This document shows, one piece after another, positions 1 to 9,150 of a stretch of 64,000 nt of DNA. Position numbers and translations under genes: made by a program. The stretch spans positions 1 through 64,000 of the forward strand of contig JAZLBL010000048.1 in NCBI GenBank assembly GCA_045613685.1, in the 5' to 3' direction. Each line of letters starts with the position of its first letter. The stretch's first letter is position 1. The DNA comes from Fimenecus sp045613685 (GTDB lineage: Bacteria; Bacillota; Clostridia; Oscillospirales; Acutalibacteraceae). The notes under the pieces were generated by a model. It saw only the letters and a program-made list of their open reading frames with translations. It made no database searches and was not told the origin of the DNA.

Positions 1-40
1 TTTTTTTTAGAAATTTTTTTACTTAAAACTCAATTTTTAG

Positions 41-69
41 TTGAGAAAATTGAAAATGTGTGATATAAT
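41..69 (+). promoter_or_regulatory. Promoter of kdgK
   Basis: A -35 TTGAGA at 41-46 is separated by 17 bp from a perfect -10 TATAAT at 64-69. The rest of the 136-bp leader is A/T-rich and has no other gene. A short dyad GTGT...ACAC at about 79-90, just downstream, could be an operator, but I cannot name a regulator. Confidence 0.6.
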
Positions 70-136
70 ACATACAATGTGTTTTTACACTTTAATAAAT
101 TAATATAATTTTCAGATATTTCAGGAGGTATGAAAA

Positions 137-1234
137 ATGGATCTTAAATTAAGACCAAAGGAAGAATGTATGTTCGACGAAATCTCTCTTGGCGAAATTA
201 TGCTTAGACTTGACCCGGGTGAAGGCAGAATCAAAACTGCAAGATCTTTCACAGCTTGGGAAGGTGGCGGTGAATATAACGTTGCCAGAGGTTTGAGACG
301 TTGCTTTAAAATGAAAACTGCAGTTGTTACTGCTTTTGCAGACAACGAAGTTGGTCGTCTTATCGAAGACTTCATTATGCAGGGTGGCGTTGATACATCA
401 CTTATCAAATGGGTTAAGTATGATGGTATCGGTAGAACAGTAAGAAATGGTCTTAACTTTACAGAACGCGGATTTGGTATCCGTGGTGCTGTTGGTGTTT
501 CTGACCGTGGTAATACAGCAGTTGCACAACTTAAAGCAGGGGACATTGACTGGGATTACATTTTCGGCACACTCGGTGTTCGCTGGCTTCATACAGGTGG
601 TATTTTTGCTGCTCTTTCAGAGTCAACTGCAGAAGTTGCTATCGAAGCAGTTAAAACAGCTAAAAAATACGGCACAATCGTATCTTATGACCTTAACTAT
701 CGTCCATCTCTTTGGAACGATATCGGTGGCAAAGCAAAGGCACAAGAAGTTAATAAAGAAATCGCAAAATATATTGACGTTATGATTGGTAACGAAGAAG
801 ACTTCACCGCTTGTCTTGGCTTTGAAATTGAAGGTAACGACGAAAATCTTAAAGAGCTCAATATTGAAGGTTACTACAAAATGCTTGAAGAAGTTGTTAA
901 GGTTTATCCTAACTTCAAGGTTATCGCAACAACTCTTCGCACAGTTAAAACAGCAACAGTTAACGACTGGTCAGCAATCTGCTATGCAGATGGCAAAGTT
1001 CATAAGGGTCTTGAACTTCCTGGTCTTGAAATTCTTGACCGTGTTGGTGGTGGCGACTCATTCGCATCAGGACTTATCTATGGCCTTATGACAACAGAAG
1101 ATGCTCAGACAGCAGTAAACTACGGCGTTGCTCATGGTGCACTTGCAATGACAACTCCAGGTGATACATCAATGGCATCACTTAAAGAAGTACAAAACAT
1201 TGTTGGCGGCGCTGGCGCTCGCGTTCAAAGATAG
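137..1234 (+). CDS. kdgK: 2-dehydro-3-deoxygluconokinase (PfkB family)
   Basis: Predicted to phosphorylate 2-keto-3-deoxygluconate (KDG) to KDPG in the cytoplasm, using ATP. The 365-residue protein has the ribokinase/PfkB layout: an N-terminal substrate region with GEIMLRLDPGEG and a GGGEYNVARGL segment near residues 48-58, and the C-terminal PfkB signature VGGGDSFASGL near residue 302, whose Asp is the expected catalytic base. The start is set by an AGGAGGT site 8 bp upstream. A KDPG aldolase gene follows in the same direction, which favours a KDG kinase over other PfkB sugar kinases. It is slightly longer than typical KdgK (about 310-340 residues). Family is certain; substrate is inferred from the pairing. 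Confidence 0.85.
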   Translation: MDLKLRPKEECMFDEISLGEIMLRLDPGEGRIKTARSFTAWEGGGEYNVARGLRRCFKMKTAVVTAFADNEVGRLIEDFIMQGGVDTSLIKWVKYDGIGRTVRNGLNFTERGFGIRGAVGVSDRGNTAVAQLKAGDIDWDYIFGTLGVRWLHTGGIFAALSESTAEVAIEAVKTAKKYGTIVSYDLNYRPSLWNDIGGKAKAQEVNKEIAKYIDVMIGNEEDFTACLGFEIEGNDENLKELNIEGYYKMLEEVVKVYPNFKVIATTLRTVKTATVNDWSAICYADGKVHKGLELPGLEILDRVGGGDSFASGLIYGLMTTEDAQTAVNYGVAHGALAMTTPGDTSMASLKEVQNIVGGAGARVQR

Positions 1235-1235
1235 T

Positions 1236-1322
1236 TTCTTTTTCCGCAATTCGTCGTGGCTTTCGGCTCGCAGTATACCCGCGATACAGCTTCGCCTCTG
1301 CCACATTGCCTTGCGAAAAAAC
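1236..1322. repeat. Large imperfect palindrome
   Basis: An imperfect inverted repeat begins TTTTTCCGCAA and ends TTGCGAAAAA. Its centre lies in a GTATACCCGCGATAC-like sequence, and GTGGC/GCCAC arms pair partway along. It lies directly after the kdgK stop, so the mRNA could fold into a long hairpin between kdgK and eda. It may be a degenerate mobile palindrome or a processing or stabilising hairpin. Confidence 0.5.
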
Positions 1323-1353
1323 AAATCTATCTTAAATTAAGAGTTAAAACAAA

Positions 1354-1380
1354 GTAGGGGCGATTCACGAATCGCCCGTA
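1354..1380. repeat. Solitary copy of the GATTC palindrome family
   Basis: Contains GGGCGATTCACGAATCGCCC (1358-1377), a 9-bp stem with a 2-base loop, preceded by GTAG. The same unit, as CGA and TCA variants, recurs near 39487, 39534, 52003 and 59697. Here it lacks the long flanking arms and terminal repeats seen at those sites, so it is a solo unit. Confidence 0.75.
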
Positions 1381-1409
1381 AAAATATTTTCCAGTTTGGA
1401 GATGTAATT

Positions 1410-2066
1410 ATGGATAAAGAAAAAATCATTACCCGAATTCAGGACTGCGGTATCGTAGCTGTTGTCCGTGCAGAAACAGTTGACCAGGCTATCAGAATCA
1501 CTGATGCTTGTATTGAAGGTGGCGTTGCTGCTATCGAGCTTACATTCACAGTTCCACATGCAGACAAGGTTATTGAAGAGCTTGCAAAGAGATATACACC
1601 TGAAGAAATCATTCTTGGTGCAGGTACAGTTCTTGATGCAGCAACAGCAAGAATTGCAATGCTTTCAGGTGCAGAGTACATTGTTAGCCCTGCTCTTGAT
1701 ATTGAAACACTCAAACTTTGTAACCGTTACAGAGTTCCAATGATGCCAGGTATTATGACAGTTCGTGAAGGACTTCTTGCTATGGAAAATGGCGCAGACA
1801 TTCTTAAAGTTTTCCCTGCTGACCTTTTCGGACCAAAGATTATCAAAGACATCAAGGGACCAATTCCATATGCTAAGATGATGCCAACAGGTGGCGTTGA
1901 CGCTGATAATGTTGGTGAATGGATTAAAGCAGGTGCTGTAGCAGTTGGTGCAGGTTCATCACTTACAGCAGGTGCAAAGACAGGCGACTACAAGAAGATT
2001 ACTGAAACAGGTAAACGTTTTGTGGAAAACATTAAGATTGCAAGAGCTGAACTTGCAAACAAATAA
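1410..2066 (+). CDS. eda: KDPG / 4-hydroxy-2-oxoglutarate aldolase
   Basis: Class I aldolase expected to split KDPG into pyruvate and glyceraldehyde-3-phosphate, the step after KdgK. The 218 residues match the usual length. GIVAVVRAE at the N-terminus, the IELTF strand with the catalytic Glu near residue 43, ILKVFPADLFGP with the Schiff-base Lys near 133, and the phosphate-binding PTGG and GAGSSL loops are all present. A GGAG site lies 7 bp before the ATG. It is 175 bp from kdgK; that gap holds two palindromes that could separate or stabilise the two messages. Together they suggest use of uronic acids from pectin or other acidic sugars. Confidence 0.93.
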   Translation: MDKEKIITRIQDCGIVAVVRAETVDQAIRITDACIEGGVAAIELTFTVPHADKVIEELAKRYTPEEIILGAGTVLDAATARIAMLSGAEYIVSPALDIETLKLCNRYRVPMMPGIMTVREGLLAMENGADILKVFPADLFGPKIIKDIKGPIPYAKMMPTGGVDADNVGEWIKAGAVAVGAGSSLTAGAKTGDYKKITETGKRFVENIKIARAELANK

Positions 2067-2083
2067 ATCGTAATAAGATAATA

Positions 2084-2130
2084 AAAAGGACTTGGGATAA
2101 TACCTCAAGTCCTTTTGGTTTTTATTTTTA
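2084..2130. terminator. Bidirectional terminator between eda and the sugar symporter
   Basis: AAAAGGACTTG at 2084-2094 pairs with CAAGTCCTTTT at 2106-2116, followed by a T-rich run. It serves the convergent genes on both sides. Confidence 0.85.
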
Positions 2131-2137
2131 TATCGTA

Positions 2138-3577
2138 TTATTCTGTGATTTCCGCTTTTGCTCTGCGTTCTGCAAGTTCTTTTTCAACCTGTGCTTTTTG
2201 TTCAGGTGTGTATTTAATTAAGAGCAATGGAATGATATAGAGCACTGCTGCAATAGCGGGTGTGAGCATTGTAAGTGGCCAAATCCAGTTTTCGAATGCT
2301 TGACTTTGTGTGCCAAGATAGACTGCGCCTTCAACATCTTCAACTGCAACATAGCCAAGAATACTAAGTGACAATGTTGCAAGAGCACCTGTCACACCGC
2401 TTGAAATCTTGGTGAAGAATGTTTGCATTGCAAAAGTAACACCTTCAGTACGCTTGCCAGTTTTCCATTCCATATAGTCAACGCTATCGCAGAAAAGTGA
2501 AGTCTGTGCAATACCTGATGCGCCTGATGGAATTGAGCAGATAGCCATAATAATCATACCGATAAGGATATTGTTACCCTCAAATCCTATAATCCAAGCA
2601 AGAACTTTGCCGACGATTGTGCAAATCTGAATGAAGATAAGAAGATTTCTGTAACCGCCGAATTTAACTTTAAGCTTGTCTGCAAAAATCATACCCAAGA
2701 AACTTGGGGCATAAGTAATTGCACCATAAACTGTGGTAAGAGTCAAAGGTCCGAGTTCAAAACCTGCAACAAAAACTGGCTCCATCTTGTATTTAAAGAA
2801 ATATGTAACAAGTGAGTTACCGAATGCAAGTGAGCCGAAAATATTTGAAAGAGTAACAAGCATAAGCATCTTGTTTTGGAATAAAAGTTTGAAACATTCA
2901 AGAATTGATGTCTGCTGTTGTTCTGGCTCAACTAAACGCACTCTTTCTTGTGCTTTATAGCACTTTGCACTGACTAATGCGCCACCAAGACCGAAAATTG
3001 TTGCGAATAAAACTGTCATTAGAGCCAATGAGTTGCCTGACTGCTTTGCAACGATTTCCATAATCATTGGAATAACGGCACTGAAAACACCGTAGAAAAT
3101 AGAACCAACTGTTCGTGCCATCTGAACGAATTTATCACGTTCATTTGAATCAGGAGTAACAACGGCTGTCATACCCCAAATTGCAACGTCCTGCATTGTG
3201 TAACTGATATCCCAACAGAGATACATAATTACAAAATAACCTATACGGAGCCACAAAAGTTCTTCGGCAGTTGAGAATACTACGAAAATAAGCACGGTGA
3301 AAACACCGACGGGTACAGGTGTGTATTTAAGTAATGGTCTGAGCTTTTCACCATTCTTGAAACGGTGACGGTCAACGATAGAACCAACAATAGGGTCATT
3401 CACACCGTCCCAGATTTTCATTAAAATTAAGAGTACTGCAACAACACCCGCCGGGAATTGCGCAATGTCTGTCAAAAAGTATTGAAAGAAAGAAGCACCG
3501 ATAAAGCAATAAACAACATTTTGCCCTGCAAGACCAGTTAAGAAACTTTGTCTTTCTTTTTTGCTTACATAATTCAA
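2138..3577 (-). CDS. GPH-family sugar/hexuronide:cation symporter
   Basis: A 479-residue integral membrane protein of the glycoside-pentoside-hexuronide (MelB-like) branch of the major facilitator superfamily, with about 12 membrane spans. The motif KIWDGVNDPIVGSIVDRHRF near residues 54-73 is diagnostic of GPH carriers, including the cation-binding Asp region of helix II. The start is a TTG with a strong AAGGAGG 7-8 bp upstream. Its neighbour is the KDG kinase/KDPG aldolase pair in convergent orientation, so import of a uronide or related glycoside is a reasonable guess. The exact substrate cannot be read from the sequence. Confidence 0.85.
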   Translation of the reverse strand: MNYVSKKERQSFLTGLAGQNVVYCFIGASFFQYFLTDIAQFPAGVVAVLLILMKIWDGVNDPIVGSIVDRHRFKNGEKLRPLLKYTPVPVGVFTVLIFVVFSTAEELLWLRIGYFVIMYLCWDISYTMQDVAIWGMTAVVTPDSNERDKFVQMARTVGSIFYGVFSAVIPMIMEIVAKQSGNSLALMTVLFATIFGLGGALVSAKCYKAQERVRLVEPEQQQTSILECFKLLFQNKMLMLVTLSNIFGSLAFGNSLVTYFFKYKMEPVFVAGFELGPLTLTTVYGAITYAPSFLGMIFADKLKVKFGGYRNLLIFIQICTIVGKVLAWIIGFEGNNILIGMIIMAICSIPSGASGIAQTSLFCDSVDYMEWKTGKRTEGVTFAMQTFFTKISSGVTGALATLSLSILGYVAVEDVEGAVYLGTQSQAFENWIWPLTMLTPAIAAVLYIIPLLLIKYTPEQKAQVEKELAERRAKAEITE

Positions 3578-3613
3578 AAAAATACCTCCTTATAAGGTTG
3601 TAATCACAGTTCA

Positions 3614-3642
3614 ATTATATACCATATTATTGCGATAAACAA
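3614..3642 (-). promoter_or_regulatory. Promoter of the GPH symporter
   Basis: Read on the minus strand: TTGTTT, 17 bp, then TATAAT. It lies back to back with the promoter of the next gene. Confidence 0.55.
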
Positions 3643-3694
3643 TTCTCTAAAAGATAGAAAAATATCATAATAATTTGGTTAACTTGTTGTTTCA

Positions 3695-3723
3695 TTGACT
3701 TTGTTTTTTTAAAGTGATATATT
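3695..3723 (+). promoter_or_regulatory. Promoter of the PHP/GH26 operon
   Basis: TTGACT at 3695-3700, 17-bp spacer, TATATT at 3718-3723. A GGGAG ribosome site and the ATG at 3753 follow closely. Confidence 0.6.
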
Positions 3724-3752
3724 TATAATATCAAAAGAAAGGGAGAAAAGAT

Positions 3753-5021
3753 ATGTATAAAATTATTAACCCTTATGAAAGCGTAATGTCGCTTATTGAA
3801 GACCAAGAAAAGCACTATAAAACAAATCTTCACACTCATTCAACTTATAGTGATGCTAATGACACTATGACTGATATGATTATTGGTTTCTATGATAATG
3901 ATTTCGATATTTTAGCGTTCGCAGAGCATGGAATTCTCGGTAAGCCTTGGAATGAAGAACCAACTCATATCCCATTTTTCAATTTTCAATATCTCTGGCA
4001 TGGCAAACGTAGTTATTTAACAGAAGACCAATACAGAAAAATTAAAAATGGTACATATAAATCAGAAAAAAACACAAGAACAAAGACTCGTGGATTAGAA
4101 GATGTGGCAGATGCTATTGAGTGCAATATGTTCACAATTATGAAAAACCACGTAAACGGATATTTCACAGACAATGCCTATGAAGGTGTGCAAGGGTTAG
4201 AATTTGACTATGAAATCCCACTCGAACTCATTGAAAAAAGTGGTGGCATTTCTCACATCAATCACCCCACAGATTTGTTGCAATCTTGGAAAAGACCTGA
4301 ATGTGCAAAAGTGCCTGAAAATATTGAGTTTTTTGCAGACCTTTTGAGAAAATATAAATCTTGTATGGGTATTGAAGTTCTCAATATGTATGACAAACCT
4401 AATCGTAGTGACAGAATTTTATGGGATGAACTTTTAAAAACTCTCATTCCTGAGGGTAGAAAAGTATTCGGTTTCGCAAATAGTGATGCCCATCAGGTTG
4501 ACCAAATCGACACAGCATTTATGGATTTTATCTTGCCAGAATATTCACTTGCAAATCTTCGTAATGCTATGGAGACGGGCACATTTTTCTCAGTTGCACG
4601 TTATGCTAAAAATGAGCTTGGCGAAGATTTCAAAGGTGAAGGACCTGTGCCACAGGTAATCTCATTGAATGTGGATGAAAACGACCAAACTATCACAGTT
4701 GGTGCAGTTAATTGCCACACAACAGAATGGATTGCAGATGGCGAAGTTATCCAAAGAGAAACTATTGATAGTGATGGACAAATTATTAGCACAATCAAAC
4801 TTTCTGATTATAGCGACAAAATCAGTTGTTATGTCCGTGCACAGATGCTCGGAAAAGGTGGCATTTGTCTTACACAAGCATTCATTCTTGATGATGGTAA
4901 CATTGAAAGATTTAAGAAAGAAAGAGTGGAAAAAGAACTTACCGAAAAAGAAAAGAAAAAGAGAAAATTCTACTCTAAAAAATTAGGTGTAGTTTACGGA
5001 AAACTTACAAAGAAAATATAA
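3753..5021 (+). CDS. PHP-domain metal-dependent phosphoesterase-like protein
   Basis: A 422-residue soluble protein of the polymerase-and-histidinol-phosphatase (PHP) superfamily. Metal-ligand motifs appear in order: NLHTHSTYSDAND near residue 25, FAEHG near 55, HINHPTD near 168 and FANSDAH near 245. The C-terminal 100 residues look like a beta domain ending in a very basic, Lys-rich tail. Its substrate is unknown. The gene is only 15 bp from the mannanase gene and shares its promoter, so a role in mannan-derived sugar metabolism or a linked signalling or hydrolytic step is possible, but this rests on context only. Confidence 0.75.
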   Translation: MYKIINPYESVMSLIEDQEKHYKTNLHTHSTYSDANDTMTDMIIGFYDNDFDILAFAEHGILGKPWNEEPTHIPFFNFQYLWHGKRSYLTEDQYRKIKNGTYKSEKNTRTKTRGLEDVADAIECNMFTIMKNHVNGYFTDNAYEGVQGLEFDYEIPLELIEKSGGISHINHPTDLLQSWKRPECAKVPENIEFFADLLRKYKSCMGIEVLNMYDKPNRSDRILWDELLKTLIPEGRKVFGFANSDAHQVDQIDTAFMDFILPEYSLANLRNAMETGTFFSVARYAKNELGEDFKGEGPVPQVISLNVDENDQTITVGAVNCHTTEWIADGEVIQRETIDSDGQIISTIKLSDYSDKISCYVRAQMLGKGGICLTQAFILDDGNIERFKKERVEKELTEKEKKKRKFYSKKLGVVYGKLTKKI

Positions 5022-5036
5022 AGAGATGATAAAGCC

Positions 5037-6017
5037 ATGAAAAAGACTATTGCAATAATTTTATCACTTTCAATACTCTTGCTTTGCAGTTGTACAAGCG
5101 AAAAAGAATATAGCTTATCAAACACAAATGCATCTCAGAATACCAAAAAACTATATTCATATCTTTGCGAAACTTATGGAAACAACATAATTTCAGGTCA
5201 ACAAGAATCCACTTGGATTGATGGCGAGCAATATGAGTTTGAGTACATATATGAAAAAACAGGCAAATACCCTGCGATTCGTGGGCTCGATTATATGAAT
5301 GACGATTTTGAAGGTGTAAATCGCAGAGCAATCGAGTGGTATGAAAAAGGTGGGATTGTTTCAATCTGTTGGCATTGTGGTGCGGATTTTAGCGGAAGCT
5401 GGACAGAATGTAAAGAAACAGATATAACAGATTGGAATAAAGCACTCACCGAAGGCACAGACGAATATAAAATTCTTATTGAAGGTATGGATAAGGGTGC
5501 AAAAGCACTTAAAGAGTTGCAAGAAAAGGGGATTCCTGTCTTGTGGCGACCATTTCATGAACTTGATGGTGACTGGTTTTGGTGGGGTCGTGGTGGTGCA
5601 GAGAATTTCAAGAAACTTTGGATTTTGATGTATGACCGATACACAAATTATTGGGGACTTGATAATCTCATTTGGGTGCTTGGCTTCTCTCATAAAAATG
5701 AGATGTATAAAGAGTTTTATCCCGGTGATGAGTATGTTGATATAGCAGGTGCAGACTCTTATGATGTGGGTGCTCACGACGACTTGTTCAAAGCAGTAAA
5801 AAAGACTGTGAAAAATAATAAACCTGTGTGCTTTCACGAGTGTGGGACAATTCCAACAGTCGCAGAATTAAAGAATGAAAATGCAGAGTGGCTCTGGTTT
5901 TTAGCGTGGCACACGGAGTATCTTGTTGATAACAACACTGCTGAAAATCTCAAAGAAATTTATAATGATGAATATATAATTACTCTTGACGAGTTGCCTG
6001 ACTTGAAAAACTCTTAA
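5037..6017 (+). CDS. GH26 beta-mannanase-type glycoside hydrolase, lipoprotein
   Basis: A 326-residue secreted lipoprotein. The N-terminus has a Lys-Lys start, a hydrophobic stretch and a lipobox LCSC with Cys about 19, so it is anchored to the outer face of the membrane. The rest is a GH26 (alpha/beta)8 barrel. WRPFHELDGDWFWWG near residue 172 carries the general acid Glu, and CFHECGTIP near 265 carries the nucleophile Glu. GH26 enzymes mostly cleave beta-1,4-mannan; some act on beta-1,3-xylan or mixed-linkage glucan. No carbohydrate-binding module is visible. The start is set by a short gap after the PHP gene with a GAGATGAT region upstream. Confidence 0.88.
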   Translation: MKKTIAIILSLSILLLCSCTSEKEYSLSNTNASQNTKKLYSYLCETYGNNIISGQQESTWIDGEQYEFEYIYEKTGKYPAIRGLDYMNDDFEGVNRRAIEWYEKGGIVSICWHCGADFSGSWTECKETDITDWNKALTEGTDEYKILIEGMDKGAKALKELQEKGIPVLWRPFHELDGDWFWWGRGGAENFKKLWILMYDRYTNYWGLDNLIWVLGFSHKNEMYKEFYPGDEYVDIAGADSYDVGAHDDLFKAVKKTVKNNKPVCFHECGTIPTVAELKNENAEWLWFLAWHTEYLVDNNTAENLKEIYNDEYIITLDELPDLKNS

Positions 6018-6030
6018 AAATATAGCTATA

Positions 6031-6077
6031 ACGACGATTTGTAATGATAAAAGTCTTTACAAATCGTTGTTTTTTTA
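6031..6077 (+). terminator. Terminator after the GH26 gene
   Basis: ACGACGATTTGTAA at 6031-6044 pairs with TTACAAATCGTTGT, followed by seven T residues. Confidence 0.85.
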
Positions 6078-6140
6078 TTACAATATAATGGTATATTTAT
6101 ATATAGTGGGGTATTCTCACAGTAAGAAAGGATGAATGAA

Positions 6141-7712
6141 ATGTCAAACCAGATGATGATATTTCTCGCTATGGCAGGGTATATGCTGATAATTATTGGC
6201 ATCGGCGTATTCTTTGCAAGAAAAGCAAATAAAAATACTGAAAACTATTTCCTTGGTGGCAGAAGTTTAGGTCCTTGGGTTGCTGCTATGAGTGCTGAGG
6301 CTTCAGATATGAGTGGATGGCTCTTGATGGGACTTCCAGGTGTTGCATATTGGTGTGGTCTTGCAGATGCAACTTGGACTGCAGTTGGTCTTGCTCTTGG
6401 TACATATCTTAACTGGCTTATTGTTGCAAAAAGACTTCGTAACTATTCAGCAATCAGCGGTGATGCAATTACAGTTCCTGAATTCTTCTCAAACCGTTTC
6501 CACGAAGATAAAAAAGTTATTAGAATTATCGCATCAGTATTGATTCTTGTATTCTTTACAGTATATGCAGGTAGCTGTTTTGTTACTTGTGGTAAACTTT
6601 TCAGCACATTGTTCGGATATTCATACACATCAATGATGATTGTCGGTGCACTTTTTGTTATCATCTACACATTCCTTGGTGGTTTCCTTGCTGAAAGTGT
6701 TTCTGACTTTATGCAGAGTATCGTTATGATTGTTGCTCTTGTTTCTATTCTTGTTTTGGGTACAATCCACGCGGGTGGTATTGATGCAGTTATGGCAAAT
6801 GCTCAGGCAATTTCAGGTTATTTCTCACTTACAGAAATTGCTAATCCAATAACTAATGAAGCAGGTATGCAACTTGTTGAAAACGGTGTTCCTGTGTTTG
6901 GTAATGCAGTTGACTATCCTGCACTTACAATCGCTTCAATGCTTGCTTGGGGTCTTGGTTACTTTGGTATGCCACAAGTTCTTCTTCGCTTTATGGCTAT
7001 TCGTAAAGCAAGTGAACTTAAAAAGTCAAGAAGAATTGCAACTGTATGGGTTATTATTTCTCTTTTTGCAGCTGTTGCAATCGGTATTATTGGCCGTGCA
7101 ATGCTTCCTTCAGCAGAAACACTCCTTACAAAGGGTGGCGCAGAAAATGTATTCGTGCTTATGAGCCAAACTCTTCTTCACCCAGTTCTTGCAGGTGTTA
7201 TTATGGCAGGTATTCTTGCTGCAACAATCAGTTCATCTGACTCATATCTTCTTATTGCATCATCAGCACTTGCAAATGACGTTTATAAAGGCGTTATTGA
7301 TAAAAAAGCAAGTGATAAGAAAGTTATGTGGGTTTCTCGTATTGCACTTATAATAATCGCACTTATTGGTATGGTTATTGCCCTTGATGAAACCAGCGTT
7401 ATCTTCAATATCGTTTCATTCGCATGGGCAGGTTTCGGTGCTACATTCGGACCACTTATGCTCTTCTCACTCTTCTGGAAGAGAGTGAATCGTGCAGGTG
7501 CTATTGCAGGTATGCTTTCAGGTGCAGCAACAGTATTCCTTTGGAAACTTGTGCTCAACCCAACATTCGGTGGCGTATTCGCAATTTATGAGCTTCTTCC
7601 AGCATTTATTGTTTCTTCAATCTTCATCGTTGTAGTTTCACTTATTACAAAGAAACCATCAACTGAAATCGAAGCAGAATTTGATAAAGCAAAAGCTGGT
7701 ATTACAGAATAA
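6141..7712 (+). CDS. putP: Sodium/proline symporter
   Basis: A solute:sodium symporter (SSF) family membrane protein of about 523 residues with some 13 spans, importing proline with Na+. The strong PutP signature GRSLGPWVAAMSAEASDMSGW lies near residues 37-57, GLPGVAYWCG follows, and the SSF motif region GFGATFGPLMLFSLFWKR is near residue 435. I choose the ATG at 6141 because AAGAAAGG is then well spaced; an in-frame ATG at 6132 sits directly on that site. The gene stands alone between a terminator and glyS. Proline uptake would suit either osmotic protection or amino-acid supply. Confidence 0.92.
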   Translation: MSNQMMIFLAMAGYMLIIIGIGVFFARKANKNTENYFLGGRSLGPWVAAMSAEASDMSGWLLMGLPGVAYWCGLADATWTAVGLALGTYLNWLIVAKRLRNYSAISGDAITVPEFFSNRFHEDKKVIRIIASVLILVFFTVYAGSCFVTCGKLFSTLFGYSYTSMMIVGALFVIIYTFLGGFLAESVSDFMQSIVMIVALVSILVLGTIHAGGIDAVMANAQAISGYFSLTEIANPITNEAGMQLVENGVPVFGNAVDYPALTIASMLAWGLGYFGMPQVLLRFMAIRKASELKKSRRIATVWVIISLFAAVAIGIIGRAMLPSAETLLTKGGAENVFVLMSQTLLHPVLAGVIMAGILAATISSSDSYLLIASSALANDVYKGVIDKKASDKKVMWVSRIALIIIALIGMVIALDETSVIFNIVSFAWAGFGATFGPLMLFSLFWKRVNRAGAIAGMLSGAATVFLWKLVLNPTFGGVFAIYELLPAFIVSSIFIVVVSLITKKPSTEIEAEFDKAKAGITE

Positions 7713-7748
7713 TTAAAATATAGATATATAAAGGACTGAAAATCATTT

Positions 7749-9149
7749 ATGATTAACACAGAAAAAACTCTTGAAAAACTTGTTGCGCTCTCAAAGGGCA
7801 GAGGTTTTGTTTATGCAGGCAGCGAAATCTATGGCGGACTTGCAAATACTTGGGACTATGGTCCACTTGGTGTTGAGCTTAAAGAAAACATCAAAAAGGC
7901 TTGGAGAAGAAAGTTCATCCAAGAAAATAAATATAATGTAGGTCTTGACTCAGCAATTCTTATGAATCCACAGACATGGGTAGCATCAGGTCACCTTGGT
8001 GGCTTCTCAGACCCACTTATGGACTGCTGTCAGTGTAAAACAAGACACAGAGCAGATAACCTTATTGAAAATTTTGACGGCACAAATGTTGCGGGTTGGT
8101 CAAATGAACAGATGAGTGAATATATTAAAGAGCACTCAATTCCATGTCCTGACTGTGGCGCTCACAACTTTACAGACATCCGTCAATTCAACCTTATGTT
8201 CAAGACATTCCAGGGCGTTACAGAAGACTCAACTGCTGAAATTTATCTTCGTCCTGAAACAGCACAGGGTATTTTCGTAAACTTCCAGAATGTTCAGAGA
8301 ACAACAAGAAAGAAAGTTCCATTTGGTGTTGCACAGATTGGTAAATCTTTCCGTAATGAAATCACTCCTGGTAAATTTATTTTCCGTGTTCGTGAATTTG
8401 AACAGATGGAACTTGAATTCTTCTGCAAACCAGGTACAGACCTTGAATGGTTTGAATATTGGAGAGCGTTCTGCCGTGACTGGCTCTATTCTCTTAATGT
8501 AAAACCTGAAAATCTTCGTCTTCGTGACCATGACCCAGAAGAACTTTGCTTCTATTCAAAAGCGACAACTGACTTTGAATATCTCTTCCCATTCGGTTGG
8601 GGTGAACTTTGGGGTATTGCAGACAGAACTGACTATGACCTTACACAGCACATCAACACAAGCGGTAAGAGTCTTGAATATTTTGACCCAACAACAAATG
8701 AAAAATATATTCCTTATGTTATCGAACCATCTTTGGGCGTGGAACGTCTTTTCTTGGCTCTCTTAACAGAAGCTTATGATGAAGAAGTTGTTGATGCAGA
8801 AAAGAACGATAGCCGTGTTGTTATGAGATTCCACCCAGCTATTGCTCCTGTTAAAGCAGCGGTTCTTCCACTTTCAAAGAAACTTGGCGACAAAGCAGAC
8901 GAAATCTATGAAATGCTTTCAAAACATTTCAATGTAGAATATGATGACGCAGGTTCAATCGGTAAGAGATATCGTCGTCAAGACGTAATCGGAACACCAT
9001 TCTGTATCACAGTTGACTTCCAGACAGTTGGTGACGACGAAACACCTGCAGATAACTGTGTAACAGTTCGTGATAGAGATACAATGGAACAGGTAAGAAT
9101 GCCAATTGACCAGCTTGTTGCATATATCAACGAAAAATTGGAGTTCTGA
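7749..9149 (+). CDS. glyQS: Glycyl-tRNA synthetase, dimeric alpha2 type
   Basis: Class II aminoacyl-tRNA synthetase charging tRNA-Gly. At 466 residues it matches the single-chain form rather than the separate alpha and beta subunits of many bacteria. GFVYAGSEIYGGLANTWDYGP near residue 19 is the family N-terminal signature. CxxC pairs (CCQC near 92, CPDC near 128) suggest a zinc-bound insertion. Class II motifs include RPETAQGIFVNF (motif 2 region) and a C-terminal motif 3 around EPSLGVERLFLALL near 328. The C-terminal anticodon-binding domain begins around residue 360. Only 36 bp separate it from putP, but there is no sign of functional linkage. Confidence 0.96.
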   Translation: MINTEKTLEKLVALSKGRGFVYAGSEIYGGLANTWDYGPLGVELKENIKKAWRRKFIQENKYNVGLDSAILMNPQTWVASGHLGGFSDPLMDCCQCKTRHRADNLIENFDGTNVAGWSNEQMSEYIKEHSIPCPDCGAHNFTDIRQFNLMFKTFQGVTEDSTAEIYLRPETAQGIFVNFQNVQRTTRKKVPFGVAQIGKSFRNEITPGKFIFRVREFEQMELEFFCKPGTDLEWFEYWRAFCRDWLYSLNVKPENLRLRDHDPEELCFYSKATTDFEYLFPFGWGELWGIADRTDYDLTQHINTSGKSLEYFDPTTNEKYIPYVIEPSLGVERLFLALLTEAYDEEVVDAEKNDSRVVMRFHPAIAPVKAAVLPLSKKLGDKADEIYEMLSKHFNVEYDDAGSIGKRYRRQDVIGTPFCITVDFQTVGDDETPADNCVTVRDRDTMEQVRMPIDQLVAYINEKLEF

Positions 9150-9150
9150 T

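Noticed and set aside
121..546. Long minus-strand frame opposite kdgK
   Set aside because: It is a shadow of the kinase gene, with no ribosome site and no recognisable motif.
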